Of a DNA stretch of 33,449 nt, positions 1 through 9,707 are shown in pieces (within the stretch, counting starts at the first letter, position 1; each line of letters starts with the position of its first letter). The DNA comes from Welwitschia mirabilis (lineage: Eukaryota > Gnetophyta > Gnetopsida > Welwitschiales). The notes under the pieces are model-generated. The model worked only from the letters and a program-made list of their open reading frames with translations, was not told the origin of the DNA and searched no databases. Both the position numbers and the translations under genes were made by a program. The stretch spans positions 27,547,706-27,581,154 of the forward strand of contig JBOZIK010000001.1 of NCBI GenBank assembly GCA_051453625.1. The letters run 5' to 3'.

Positions 1-1
1 G

Positions 2-256
2 TCTGTGCCGCTGAAGGAAGCGGTGAATGATACGGGCAGAATAAGGTATCATCAGGAGCATCTGGCGAATGTTCTGCTTGCTGCCAAAGATGGCTGCAAC
101 GTCAATGGTTACATTGTTTGGTCTCTTCTCGACGACTTTGAGTGGTCGAATGGTTACGATCTGCGATTCGGTCTATACTATGTCGATTACACGGATAACC
201 TCCGGTGTTACGCCAAGGCATCCGCGAAATGGTTCTGCTACTTTCTGCACCGCTAG
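2..256 (+). CDS. Beta-glucosidase (GH1), C-terminal end, partial
   Basis: This is the last part of a glycoside hydrolase family 1 enzyme, a retaining beta-glucosidase that releases glucose from beta-glucosides. The reading frame is open from base 2 to the TAG at 254-256 (84 codons plus stop); the 5' part lies outside the window, so no start is called. The hallmark is WSLLDDFEW, followed by GYDLRFGLYYVDY and a SAKWF near the C-terminus, in the order and spacing typical of plant GH1 proteins. In family structures the Glu and Trp of the FEW motif contact the glucose ring. The catalytic acid/base (NEP) and nucleophile (TENG) motifs would lie upstream and cannot be checked. There is no C-terminal KDEL-type signal; the protein ends in FLHR. 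The stretch is uninterrupted and relatively GC-rich, unlike the decayed neighbours, so it is probably functional. Subfamily and natural substrate cannot be inferred from this fragment. Confidence 0.9.
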   Translation, partial: SVPLKEAVNDTGRIRYHQEHLANVLLAAKDGCNVNGYIVWSLLDDFEWSNGYDLRFGLYYVDYTDNLRCYAKASAKWFCYFLHR

Positions 257-1264
257 GAAACCCTGCTCCACCCAGTTTGTGTTTTTTGGATTGACAAAGC
301 ATTTTCCGTCACCTTTTCTCCTTTTGCTTGAAATAAAGGTTTTTTTTTTTCAATTTTTTAATAATGGTTTTCAATTTTTTTTAAAAAAGAGAGCGGTTCG
401 TTAAAAATATGTTAACTTGGCATCCATACCAGTCATGAATGTATAGTATCATACTAGAACCTCACCTTTTCATTTTTTTACTTTTTTAATTATTCCTTCT
501 GCTAGTGAGGTTGCAATGTAAATGGTGCAACACTTTTATTCAATTATAATGTTGTGTACTTGAATCTTGAGATGAGGCCTTTGACATAATTTGTTTTTTT
601 TGGACATGGTGGTTGTACGAAGTATAGCAACTAAAAATTTAAAGTTTGAATATGATATACCTTTAATTTTTTTCTTCTAGAGATTGGAATAGTACACAGT
701 AGTATTGACATGGGGTGGGAATCTTAATTTCTATAAAACACCAATATTTCTCATATTTAAAACACAATAAAAAAGATAATGAGAGCTTTCAAAGCATGAA
801 AAAATAACACAATTATTTTAGTCCTCAAGTGAAAAGAAAATTCTTCAAAGGCTTCCTATCAAAAAGGCGATGACATTGGAGAGTTTTCAAGTTTATACAG
901 AAAAAGATCGCTAGTAACACTATAAACTAATTTCCCTTTTTATGAAATATAGCCTTCATATTGAATCGTGTCTTTTCTCAGTAGTTAACCCTTAATAATT
1001 CTTTTATGTCATCATTGTGTATGGAACATCACACAATCATGATTACAAAGTAAATCTTTTCTCTTAATAAAATCATGTTAATATGGACATCATATCAATA
1101 AGAAACCCTTTCTAATAGCTACATTATATTTAAGATTTATTTTAATAAAGAATGATCAAGAATTAATCCTTTTAAATGTCATAATGATTCTACCATTATG
1201 AAATTTTCATAATAACATCTTGTACTTATTCATACCCCAAATGTCACCCATATAATTAATTGGT
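257..1264. other. 3' flank of the gene, no further gene seen
   Basis: Past the poly(A) signal the sequence becomes AT-rich, with homopolymer T runs near 341-382 and 470-490. I see no long open frame with protein-like content, no tRNA-like fold and no similarity to the retroelements further on. It is best read as intergenic DNA separating the gene from the repeat cluster. Confidence 0.6.
332..337 (+). promoter_or_regulatory. Poly(A) signal of the beta-glucosidase gene
   Basis: An AATAAA hexamer lies 75 nt after the stop codon, preceded by T-rich sequence and followed by a T run. This fits the near-upstream element of a plant polyadenylation site. It is the only perfect hexamer close to the stop that I noticed. 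Confidence 0.55.
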
Positions 1265-1650
1265 TTGTTTTATCTAATGGATGAGGAATGAATGTTGGTC
1301 ATGCCATCTCCAATTTGCCAAATGGTTATTAATTTTATTTGTAAAGTTAATGTTGATTGTTGAGCATGAAGTCAATGTTTTATCATTGACTAGATGTCAC
1401 TTATAGTCATTGATTAAAAAGTCAAAATTCAGTGTTTGGGCCTTCTTGCTTTTAACCTCTTTATTCGAGAGGAAATGTTAGTTAAGAGGATGCCTTCAAC
1501 TTTTTTATGCATGACCAAAAGGACATCTAGATAATACTTACACATTACATTTATGGTTAATAATTAACATTAACTTTACAAATAAATCCAATGATGCTTT
1601 GCTAATTGGACATGAAATGATTAACACTCATTAGTTATAGAACTCATCAC
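1265..1650. repeat. Inverted-repeat element, MITE-like
   Basis: Two arms of about 130 bp (about 1265-1400 and 1520-1650) are imperfect reverse complements around a loop of about 120 bp. The clearest block is 1334-1361 against 1559-1586, where I count 26 of 28 positions complementary. CTAGATGTC at 1390-1398 pairs with its complement at 1521-1530, and the outer CCAATT blocks also pair. Length, AT-richness and lack of coding capacity fit a miniature inverted-repeat transposable element or foldback element. Target-site duplications are not evident, so the superfamily stays open. Confidence 0.55.
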
Positions 1651-1901
1651 CATCAACTTTAACAGAAAAAAAATTAAGAAAAATTGTATAAAGTATTTGT
1701 TTATGTTTTTGAACATAGAATTCCAATATATAAGTTAGTGAAATAATGATACACCTCTATATATTTCTTAAGTAATCAATATTATGATATGAACACATAA
1801 ATATAGGTATAAGAGTTATGAAGACTATCATTACCAATGGTGGCAAGCATAAATTTTCACTCAATGGTGGGAAACATATTTAAAAAAAAATTAAAATATT
1901 T

Positions 1902-2300
1902 TGTTACGGTGTGTATTTGTGCAATAGTTCACGTTTCAATTTCAATCCTATTAATTATAAAAAAGATGAAAAATATGACACGCTAGTATAGACGGAGTGA
2001 TCCGAATGTCATAATTCCATCGAAGGCTAATGGTATGGACAATAAAGAGTTGATTTCAGAAAAGAAATGTGTAACTTTAATCTATTGAATTAAATTACGA
2101 TGCATGATATAAAATAGCAATGCAAGACTAATCTAAAAAAATAAATAGGGATGCACCTAATCTACTTAAGCTCAACCTTAATGAAGGCTGCCCTCATAAT
2201 CGATATAATTAGAGAAACCTGTTACGAATCTAGAACAACATAAACTATGAGGGATAAGTTCCTGCAATTGTTAACAAAAAGAGTAATTCATATTAAAGAT
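1902..2300 (-). mobile_element. LTR fragment, divergent subfamily
   Basis: Begins TGTTACGGTGTGTATTTGTGC, a near match to the 3' terminus (as reverse complement) of the family LTRs. It continues with the same block order: ACGCTAGTATAGACGGAG, a GTCATAATTCCATCGAAGG-type block, then CAACATAAACTATGAGGGA. It resembles the LTR at 15116 more than those of elements 1-4. It is cut by the assembly gap that follows, so its length and its link to the 2401-2668 sequence are unknown. Confidence 0.6.
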
Positions 2301-2400
2301 NNNNNNNNNNNNNNNNNNNNNNNNNNNNNNNNNNNNNNNNNNNNNNNNNNNNNNNNNNNNNNNNNNNNNNNNNNNNNNNNNNNNNNNNNNNNNNNNNNNN
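2301..2400. other. Assembly gap (100 N)
   Basis: Exactly 100 N, the usual placeholder for a gap of unknown size. The following 268 bases (2401-2668) show no feature I recognise and do not continue the preceding LTR fragment. Confidence 0.95.
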
Positions 2401-3243
2401 TAATATTATCATTTCTTATGGTTTATGAGTTTTTAGTACTAAGGCAAGCAAGTGAAATTTTACATGTCGTACTATGCTAATTGGAATAATAGGCACTTTT
2501 TTTTGGACACAGTATGTTAAATGGAATTTCTAAGTAAAAATCAAACTCTAAATTTACACAAGCATATTATTCTAATGGCCTTATTACATATTAATAAATT
2601 ATATTATTAATGAAATCAAGGGTTCATTCATGTAGATTTTAACTAAGGTTTGGCAATTAATACTTTATTGTAGTGTGTATTTGTGCAAGCATTTATATTC
2701 AACAAGATTCTATCATTCATAAATAAAATAGATATCTTTGCATAATACAACACACTAATATAATTGGGATTGAACATGAATTTTATATCTCATTAAAGAC
2801 TAGGAGATAAAACTAAGGATTGATTTTCATAAGAAAATGGTAGCTGAAATTGTATAACAATATAAGAAATAAAAGATGCAATGCAAATGTAAAATGCAAC
2901 TAAATCTAAATGCAATGCAAAATGAAACTTAACTACTTCCTTTTAGCCTTAGCAATGACTACCATTAAGACCTATATCAATAATGAAATTTTCACCAAAT
3001 CAAGGGCAACATAAAACATAAGGGACATCTAATAAATCTAAATGCAATAATGAAAACATAATTTTGTATTAAAAAGAAACAACATTTGGGTTACAAAATA
3101 ACTGAACCTTAATGGAGCATGCATAATCCTCCACCAAGGGAACATCTTTCTACAACTCTCGAGATGGATCTCTCACCCTTCATTCTCCTATTACCAGAAT
3201 TCTTGATGCAACAAAGACAGAAAGGAGATTCGAAAGAGGGTTT

Positions 3244-3252
3244 TATTTATAG
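3244..3252 (-). promoter_or_regulatory. LTR TATA box (element 1, 3' LTR)
   Basis: CTATAAATA on the minus strand. The same sequence occurs at the equivalent point of the LTRs at 8639, 16806 and 24197, and it lies about 110 bp downstream of the palindromic motifs. Conservation across copies supports it as the core promoter. Confidence 0.6.
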
Positions 3253-3360
3253 AGTTACATAATAGAAAAAGACATACAAAAGGCACTTTAAAACATAATT
3301 CATTAGAAAAAATAATCAGATGATATGGTCAACGGACAGCTATCAGAGTCAATTACAGTG

Positions 3361-3502
3361 GTCGTCCTAGCTGTTGTCTAGATGACATAGGAGATGACAA
3401 CTCCTTATAAAAGATGACTCAGTAGATGATGTAGCAGTCCACATTGGCATCAAATGTGTCATCGTCCTATCTATCGTGAGGACGTCATAGGGGATGATAG
3501 TC
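3361..3502. repeat. Palindromic motif pair in U3 (3' LTR, element 1)
   Basis: Two copies of the family's roughly 40-nt imperfect palindrome, at 3361-3401 and 3458-3502, 97 bp apart. The first contains GTCTAGATGAC; the second has GTCATCGTCC and GGGGATGA arms. On the element strand the second can pair TCATC and CCTAT blocks across a 2x2 internal loop. Confidence 0.65.
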
Positions 3503-3733
3503 TTCTTTGTTCATTTCAGTGAGAAAAAGCTATCCTTTTGATTAGTAACCTTCCTCCAAAGCTTTGTGTATCAAAATGTATCTTAAATGCCTCAAATTAT
3601 ACCAAGAATTACACATTTCTAAGATCTTTTATCGATTCTTCAAAATCCTCAAAATTGCATATAAACCTGTGCAAATGTCTTGTAAAACAACTCATAAAAC
3701 CCCATCAAATAACCATAAATTGATAGCATATCA

Positions 3734-3746
3734 TAACCCTCCACTT
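3734..3746 (-). other. Polypurine tract (element 1)
   Basis: AAGTGGAGGGTTA immediately precedes the 3' LTR on the minus strand. Element 4 has AAGTTGGGAGCTA at the same place. A purine run here is the expected plus-strand DNA primer site of an LTR retrotransposon, and it fixes the orientation. Confidence 0.65.
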
Positions 3747-5432
3747 AGCCTTTGTCAGTCCCTGACAAAAACTAGGCCAAAAACCACAAATGCAAGCCAA
3801 TTTGTTTTATAAAAAATCAATCTAGAAAGTATGAAACAACCTCATATCACATAGCAAAATAATAAGTTACATATTATGTGTATGAAAATTTCAAAATTTT
3901 ATCTCATGAAAGATGTGAAATAACTTGAAATGTTTATAAAAAATGAGTCATGAAAATGGGTCTTGCTCTTATAAGAGCCCCACCCCAATCAGAGAAAAAT
4001 ACTACGTCCTGTACTGGTTAAGAAAGTAAAGAAAGTAAATGGAAGTGAGAAGGCAGATGATATGTATTTTTGAATTTGAACAAACTTTGAAATTAACTGT
4101 AAATCTAAGTAAAGAAATGTTAGATTTAAAAAATATAAATTCATGAAATATTCTTATAAGCAAAAAAAGAGTGGATAATGAAAATGTTTCATCATAGAAT
4201 AATTAAGAGTAGCATTGAGAACTTTAAAATACTAAAAATAAACATTACAAAATTATTTATCTAAGCAAGAATTCAAACCTTTATTGAAAACTAAGTAAGA
4301 AATGTATTAAATGTTAAGGTCCTAAAATGATAATAAAATATGGCAATGACTTCAAAATAACTAATCAAATAACAAAAGAAAATAAAAAGAATGGACATAT
4401 GATATAAATAAGATAGTCTACCTATCTGAAATGTTAACCTAGTAGATTCCCATAAAAAAAATCATTACATTAGTTGATTTTAAAATGCATGACTTGATAT
4501 ATAATAGATTCTATTAGATGAATCAATGGTTATGACAATGCTAAAAATAAAATTCTTAAAAAACTGATAAGACCAAATAGTTGCTAAAAAATGAACTCAC
4601 CTACTAGTATATTAAAACAAACACCTAAATATCAAGAAATAAAATGATCATGTAAAAGGACTAAGAGTCAAGAAAACAAACAATGCCTCTAATGATACTA
4701 GGAATACTACTGATCATGTAGCCTCTAAGTTTTTTATTATTATTTTATTATCCATGATGAGGAAAGTGCAGTCACAGTCATAGAAATAAAGACCCATGAA
4801 GCATAACCAACTGACCCCCTAGTGGAGTTTCCACATCTATCATATTACACTGCCAAAGGCTCCTCTTAGAAAAATTTACCCTAGTGTACTTGTGATAGGA
4901 TATCATATAACCATGTTTTTGAGCTATCTCGAATATAAAACATCATGGTCTTATTTCACTCTTTTCTTTTCTCTTTTTTTCTCACAATAAAAAGCATTCC
5001 ACATGACCAAATGATCTAAAAGACAAAGGAGAATTCATAAGATGAAGACAGAAACGAATACCCTTAAATAATCTAAAAAATTTTCATCATTGATAAAAAC
5101 ATCAACAATAAATCATCTTCCCTCAAACTAAAGTTCATAGATGTGTAAATGTCTTAAGATTAGGTGAATCCAATCTTACCACTATAAAATGCCTAAGTCA
5201 AAGAGTAGTCATAGAAATAAATATATAAATCAAGTCTAAAAGATGATCAAGTAATATCATAATGACCTCCAAAGGAAAAAGCTAAGAGAAAATTGAGATA
5301 ACTACTTAAATATTTCTAGCCTTTAGCCATTAGCTTTTTGAAATTCTTAATTGATTAAGTTAGAAATCTCAATAGAGTGATCAGAATGTATTTTCTTAAA
5401 ATAACAAAAAAATAAAGTAAAAAGAACTAATA
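3747..5432 (-). other. Noncoding 3' internal region of element 1
   Basis: About 1.7 kb between the last palindromic motifs and the polypurine tract. It aligns with 25239-26914 (same strand) and with 23145-24196 (opposite strand). No sustained open frame or known domain is visible. It is conserved between copies only as DNA, so it looks like a long 3' untranslated region. Confidence 0.6.
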
Positions 5433-5582
5433 GTCATCCTTCTTATCATCCAGACTATAAAGAGGATGACAAAGATGAAAAGAGGGAAACAAAAAGTAGA
5501 AATCTAATAGAAAATTGAAAGTATAAAATAAAAATAGAGCCTATCATCCTTATTGTTACGGGGACGACATAAGTGATGACAC
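5433..5582. repeat. Palindromic motif pair after the ORF (element 1)
   Basis: Copies at 5433-5470 (TCATCC...GAGGATGAC) and 5541-5582 (TCATCC...GTGATGAC), 108 bp apart. They are separated by an A-rich spacer like those in the leader array. They correspond to 26915-27066 in element 4. Confidence 0.65.
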
Positions 5583-5814
5583 ACGCAAAAAATTAAAATA
5601 GAAAGATAAAAATAAAATCAAAGTTAAAATCATAAAAATCAAAAAGAAAACACCAAAGCTAGTTAAATTTAATTTAAATCCTAAAATATAATGACAGTTT
5701 TATTGAAAAGAAAGGAAAAAGAAAGGATCTCTTTAGATGATCTCAGGATATTGAATTCTTTTAGATAAATAAGGTCTAAACCAATTATTCACTAATTGAT
5801 AAAACATAAAAGGT

Positions 5815-7870
5815 ATGTAATCATTTTTCAATATAATGAATTGGAAGAAGAAAGAATACAAAGATAAAACTTTGATAGCACAAAGGTTAGAATTCAAATA
5901 AGAGATAAAGAAGTGATAAGTATCATTAACAAATAATTTCTTATGAAAACTTTATGAATCCTGAGTACCATTATAAAAAACATGTGAGAAGATGATCTTG
6001 AAGGTTATTTAAAATGTTTTTTATCATTTGATTCAAGACATGGATTCTTAGTAAGAAGACAATGCTTTTTCTGATTTGCATGAGCACATGACATTTTGTT
6101 TCCATAAGGATTAATAACATTATAAGAAATAGAAAATTCTTACAACTCATGGAAAAATAATATCTTATGAAACTCATAATATCAAGGATTTCAAACATAA
6201 ATTGCATTAAAAGATTGATATTGAACATGAGAGGTATTATTTGAGATCCAAGGGGTTGTAAGAAACTTCTTAGGATGAGTGATTAAGATAGGTTTTACAT
6301 ACCTAAGAAGCTCTTTAACATTCAACCTTAGACATGGATTTGATTCCAGAAGGTATGGCTTATCCCAATTAAGAGTTCCAAGATATTCCAAGTTTAGTTT
6401 CTGAAAAGAATAATCATTGGAAGTGCAAGGTAGAGTTGACTTTGCAAAATAGAAAAAGATGTTACTTTTTGTAGCACATGAAATTTGCAAAGGAAAGGAT
6501 TGGGATATTTTTGAAGTTGAGTCCTCAAGATGATGTATCTCATTACTTTTAAGGACAAGGATGTTACTCTTTTTAATTCTTTCTTCATTGATCATATATC
6601 TCTCTTCTTTATTATTGATGGTATTTTGTTCTTCTTTTTCATTTTGTTGAGGATTATTTTTCGTTTCTATATTGGTGAATTCCTCAAAAAGATCATTGGA
6701 AAGATTATATAAAGAAAAGTTATCTTTATTTTCATTATGTGATGAAAGATGTTCTAATGTTTCTTGGTTTGACTCCTCTTTTTCTCTAAATAATTCCATT
6801 AGCTCTAAACTGTAATCCTCATTTGAGTTGTTGTTGCTGAGTTAATTTTTTCCCATTGATTCCATCTTAATACTAATATCTATTAATCTCATAAGTTGAG
6901 CCTCTTTTTAGTGGAACTCCTTCATCTTTTTAAAGTATGTAAAACAAGGGATATGATCTAATATTTCAATGTCATCATCATCTTCTTCTTCACTATTCTT
7001 ATCATCTTATTGCATGTTATTATTTTTATTAGAAGGAGAAATTCGATCATTATGTCTATCATAGGTTAAAGAAATTTTTAGATTTTTTTTGAATGTATTC
7101 TTCATCTAGTAAATGGGTTTCAGGGATATAATCTAATACCTCAATATCATCATCTAATGAATGGTCATCCTCATCTTTATTGTTGAAAGATAGAGTTGAA
7201 TTGTTGTTGTCTCCCCTTTTCTCATCCCCTAGATTTTGTAATAGTATTTATTGCAAGATTTCAATCAAAATTTCCATGATTTTATTGGCTTTTTTCTGGT
7301 TCTTTATCATTTTGTTAATAATTTATTTTATTGGATTATTTTCTTCCTCATAGTAGTTAATGGAAGATGGTTCTTCTTCATAGTAATGCATGGGAGATAG
7401 ATGGGATGCATAAAAGTAATTGTACGAGGTTAAATCCCTAAGACTTTCATTATTATTTCTATATGAAGTTTGAATAAGATGGTTGAAAAGAGAAAAAGGT
7501 TTAACCCTACTCTCAACATCATTTTGTGTTGTTATTTCTCTTTCTGCAAGAAGTTCTTAAAGTTTTTTCTTACTATTATCCTCAGAATTTTTCAAGTTTC
7601 TCCTTCTTTCAGCAAGAATGTCCCCAAGGGTCCTTATATCACTATTTAAGATTAAGAAGAATGGAAAAAAGAGAATTTAATTCAAGATGAAGATAAGTAC
7701 ACAGTGATGGCTGAGTTTTTCTTTCTTCAATGTTTTAACAAAAAATACACTTGATAGAAATATTGTATGCACCTAGAGATTACATTCTTGACTCTATTTC
7801 AAAGCTGACCAATCCTTCTCTAATACTTTATTTCATTAGTAGATCTTTTTCTTTGATATTTCTTTTTCTA
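5815..7870 (-). pseudogene. Decayed acidic ORF of element 1, product unknown
   Basis: I do not recognise this protein. The best open stretch is 6191-6799 (202 codons), very rich in Glu, Asn, Lys and Ser, with ESNQE and SSHNEN motifs, then SCATKSNIF, NPCLRLNVKELLRYVKP and ITHPKKFLTTPW. Related frames continue upstream to about 7870 and downstream to about 5815 with stops and shifts. Upstream sequence carries a Tyr/Glu-rich block (HYYEEEPSS) and an acidic DDDIEVLDYIP-type motif that occurs twice. Three other copies in the window (9708, 18260 and 21160) keep the same order, so this was once a coding region under constraint. The position just after the leader and the coiled, acidic character suggest a gag-derived protein. 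The gag-linker of the pseudogene at 27373-29060 has a similar DEDIEILEDY motif, which supports this weakly. No zinc knuckle, protease or polymerase motif is seen in it. Confidence 0.6.
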
Positions 7871-7933
7871 GATTAATCATGTCACAGTATCCTACAATCA
7901 AAAAACAATAGAAAAAAAATAAAAACAACAGAC

Positions 7934-8183
7934 TGTCATCCTATTTGTCATGGGGACAACACACACAGAAAACAGAAAATAGAAATTTAACAGAGCAAAA
8001 AGTCAAAAACTGAAAAACATGCATAGGATATCATCCTTTTTATTATGTAGATGACACAGGAGATGATAAAATTATTATTATGCTCATAGAAAACTATAAT
8101 CCAAAATTCAAAAACAAAAGGCAAAAGAATAGAAAAATGAGTAGTTATCCACTTAGTCATGAGGACGATGGAGAAGATGACAA
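7934..8183. repeat. Palindromic motif triplet in the leader (element 1)
   Basis: Three copies at 7934-7960, 8030-8068 and 8143-8183, about 96 and 113 bp apart, with A-rich (+ strand) spacers. The middle copy has ATCATCC and GGAGATGAT arms around a TGTAGATGACA core. The first has lost its right arm. Confidence 0.6.
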
Positions 8184-8212
8184 CTATTATTATAGACTAC
8201 AAAGAATCAAGA

Positions 8213-8505
8213 ACCGAAATACCAAAAAATTGAAAGGATAAAAATCAAGAACCAAAAAACCGAAAAAACGAAAACTGAGAACCAAAAAAATGAAAAATCA
8301 AAAAAATAGAAATCAAGAACCAAAAAACCAAAAAAAAAAAAAAAAAAGGAAAGCCGAGAACCAAGAAATCGAAAAACTCAAAAAATAAAAACCAAGAACC
8401 AAAAACCAAAAACTAAAAAAATGAAAACCGAGAATCGAAAAACTGAAAAACCCAAAAAATGAAAATCGAGAAATGAAAAACAGAAAAAAATAAAACTACA
8501 AATAG
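8213..8505. repeat. Degenerate AGAACCAAAAA minisatellite in the leader
   Basis: About 290 bp built of variants of AAGAACCAAAAAACC and GAAAAACGAAAACCGAG, with a pure A run of about 18 in the middle. Period is irregular, about 15-25 bp. The corresponding stretch in element 3 (about 17880-17950) is only a short T/A-rich piece, so the array is an expansion special to element 1 or its lineage. Confidence 0.75.
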
Positions 8506-8618
8506 AAAATGTATGGTTCCTAATTAAAATACAATGTCGCTACAAATAAATAACTGAACAAAAATCTAATGTACTTACCTGAATAATGACAATATTTATG
8601 TCCCTCAGCAGCCTTCCC

Positions 8619-8632
8619 CAATAATGATACCA
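8619..8632 (-). other. Primer binding site, tRNA-Met type (element 1)
   Basis: On the minus strand TGGTATCATTATTG starts 6 nt after the 5' LTR. The first 8 bases match the complement of the plant initiator tRNA-Met 3' end (TGGTATCAGAGC), then diverge. This fixes the minus orientation. Confidence 0.6.
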
Positions 8633-9210
8633 AATTATTGTGGTGCATATTTATGAAAATGTTTATACTTAAAGAGATCCTGTCATTCACAAATGAAATA
8701 GATATCTTACATAATACAATAAACTAGTATAGTTGGAAGTGAACCCGAATGTCATATCTCATTGAAGACTTATGAGAAAAGAACAAGGATTGATTTTTAC
8801 CAAGGTAAAGTAACCAGACTTAAGTAACTATGTAGAAAATAAAGGATGTAATACAAATGCAAAATGCAACTAACTAAGTGCAATGCAAAATGAAATTAAA
8901 CTACTTTCTTTCATCTTAACAAAGGATGCCTTTAATATCTATATCATCAATGAAATTATCATTAGATCAAGGGCAACAAAAACCATAAGGAACATCTGAT
9001 AAATCCAAATATAATAATGAAAACAAAGTTTATATTAGAAAGGAATCAAACATCTAAGTTACAAAATAGCTGGCCCTTAATGGAGGATGCACAACCATCC
9101 ACTAAGAGAACATCTTTTTGCAACTTTCAAGATGGATCTCTCACTCTTTGATCTCTTGTCATAAAAATTTTCAATGCAATGAAGATAGAGAGGAGAGTCG
9201 AAGGGGGTCT

Positions 9211-9219
9211 TATTTATAG
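9211..9219 (-). promoter_or_regulatory. LTR TATA box (element 1, 5' LTR)
   Basis: CTATAAATA on the minus strand, preceded by CC, at the same point as in the other LTRs. This copy would have driven transcription of element 1. Confidence 0.6.
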
Positions 9220-9331
9220 GGTTATAGACTAAAAAATGATAAACAAAAGGCACTACAATATGCACTCCATTACAGACAAAAAATAAATAAAATGATCAAA
9301 GGTTGGCTGTTAGAGTAGGTTACATTATCAG

Positions 9332-9485
9332 TGTCATCATGACTATCATCCAGACAATGGAGTAGACAATAGCTCATTATAAAAGATGACTCAACATGAT
9401 GATTTAGCAGTATTTCAATAGTTCACGTCAGCATCAAATGTGGTCATCGTTCTGTCTGTCATGGGGACAACAAAGGGGATGACGG
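9332..9485. repeat. Palindromic motif pair in U3 (5' LTR, element 1)
   Basis: Copies at 9332-9375 and 9442-9485, 110 bp apart. The second reads GTCATCGTTCTGTCTGTCA, then GGGGACAACA and GGGGATGAC, the clearest example of the GGGGACGACA subtype. Confidence 0.65.
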
Positions 9486-9607
9486 TCTTCTTTAATCATT
9501 TTATTAGAAGAAGATAGCATTTATGTCAGTAATATTCCTCTAAAGCTCTGTGTATTAGCATGTGTCTTAAATGCCTCAAATATTCATAAGAACTGCACAT
9601 TTCGGAG

Positions 9608-9707
9608 NNNNNNNNNNNNNNNNNNNNNNNNNNNNNNNNNNNNNNNNNNNNNNNNNNNNNNNNNNNNNNNNNNNNNNNNNNNNNNNNNNNNNNNNNNNNN
9701 NNNNNNN
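9608..9707. other. Assembly gap (100 N)
   Basis: Placeholder gap. The left side is LTR of element 1 and the right side is the ORF region of element 2, so the boundary between the two elements is hidden here. Confidence 0.95.

Larger units (their letters stand above)
2669..3733 (-). repeat. 3' LTR of element 1
   Basis: A 1065-bp LTR, TG...CA on the minus strand: it starts TGATATGCTATCAATTT at 3733 and ends CACACTACA at 2669. It aligns with the LTRs at 8639, 10981, 16806 and 24197. U3 holds two palindromic motifs, followed by a TATA box. The 5 bp beyond its outer end (2664-2668, TTTAT) cannot be tested as a target-site duplication, because the other end of the element lies in a gap. Confidence 0.8.
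2669..9607 (-). mobile_element. Element 1: non-autonomous LTR retrotransposon
   Basis: On the minus strand this has, in order, a 5' LTR (8639-9607, its outer end lost in a gap), a tRNA-Met-like primer site, a T-rich leader with three palindromic motifs, a decayed ORF region, two more palindromic motifs, a long noncoding 3' region, a polypurine tract and a 3' LTR (2669-3733). No reverse transcriptase, RNase H or integrase motif is visible in any frame, so it probably depended on another element for mobility. The two LTRs look only about 80% alike by eye, so the insertion is old, or they come from two insertions joined by recombination. The primer site supports Ty3/gypsy or Ty1/copia relatives. 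Element 4's adjacent protease pseudogene favours Ty3/gypsy. Confidence 0.8.
8639..9607 (-). repeat. 5' LTR of element 1, outer end in gap
   Basis: Aligns with the LTR at 2669-3733 over its whole visible length; roughly the last 110 bp expected at the high-coordinate end are missing in the N run. It is next to the primer binding site, so this is the 5' LTR. Small open frames here (for example 9077-9265, minus) recur in the LTR at 24197 only because the LTRs are homologous. Confidence 0.78.

Noticed and set aside
3538-3812. Overlapping open frames on the plus strand
   Set aside because: They lie antisense in the LTR and 3' end of element 1, have no protein-like conservation, and are not kept in the other LTRs.
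6530-6712. Hydrophobic plus-strand ORF suggesting a membrane peptide
   Set aside because: It is antisense to the Glu/Lys-rich ORF of element 1; complements of GAA/AAA-rich codons give Phe/Ile/Leu-rich frames.
5815-7870. Endogenous pararetrovirus origin for the acidic ORF
   Set aside because: True LTRs, a primer site and a polypurine tract bound the element, and no movement protein, coat or polymerase motif is visible.
7934-8183. CRISPR-like regularly spaced repeats
   Set aside because: The repeats are imperfect, the spacers resemble each other, and the setting is a plant retrotransposon leader.
9077-9265. Small minus-strand ORF resembling one at 24591-24830
   Set aside because: Both lie at the same place in homologous LTRs. 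The third LTR (2669-3733) has the frame broken, so DNA homology explains the similarity.
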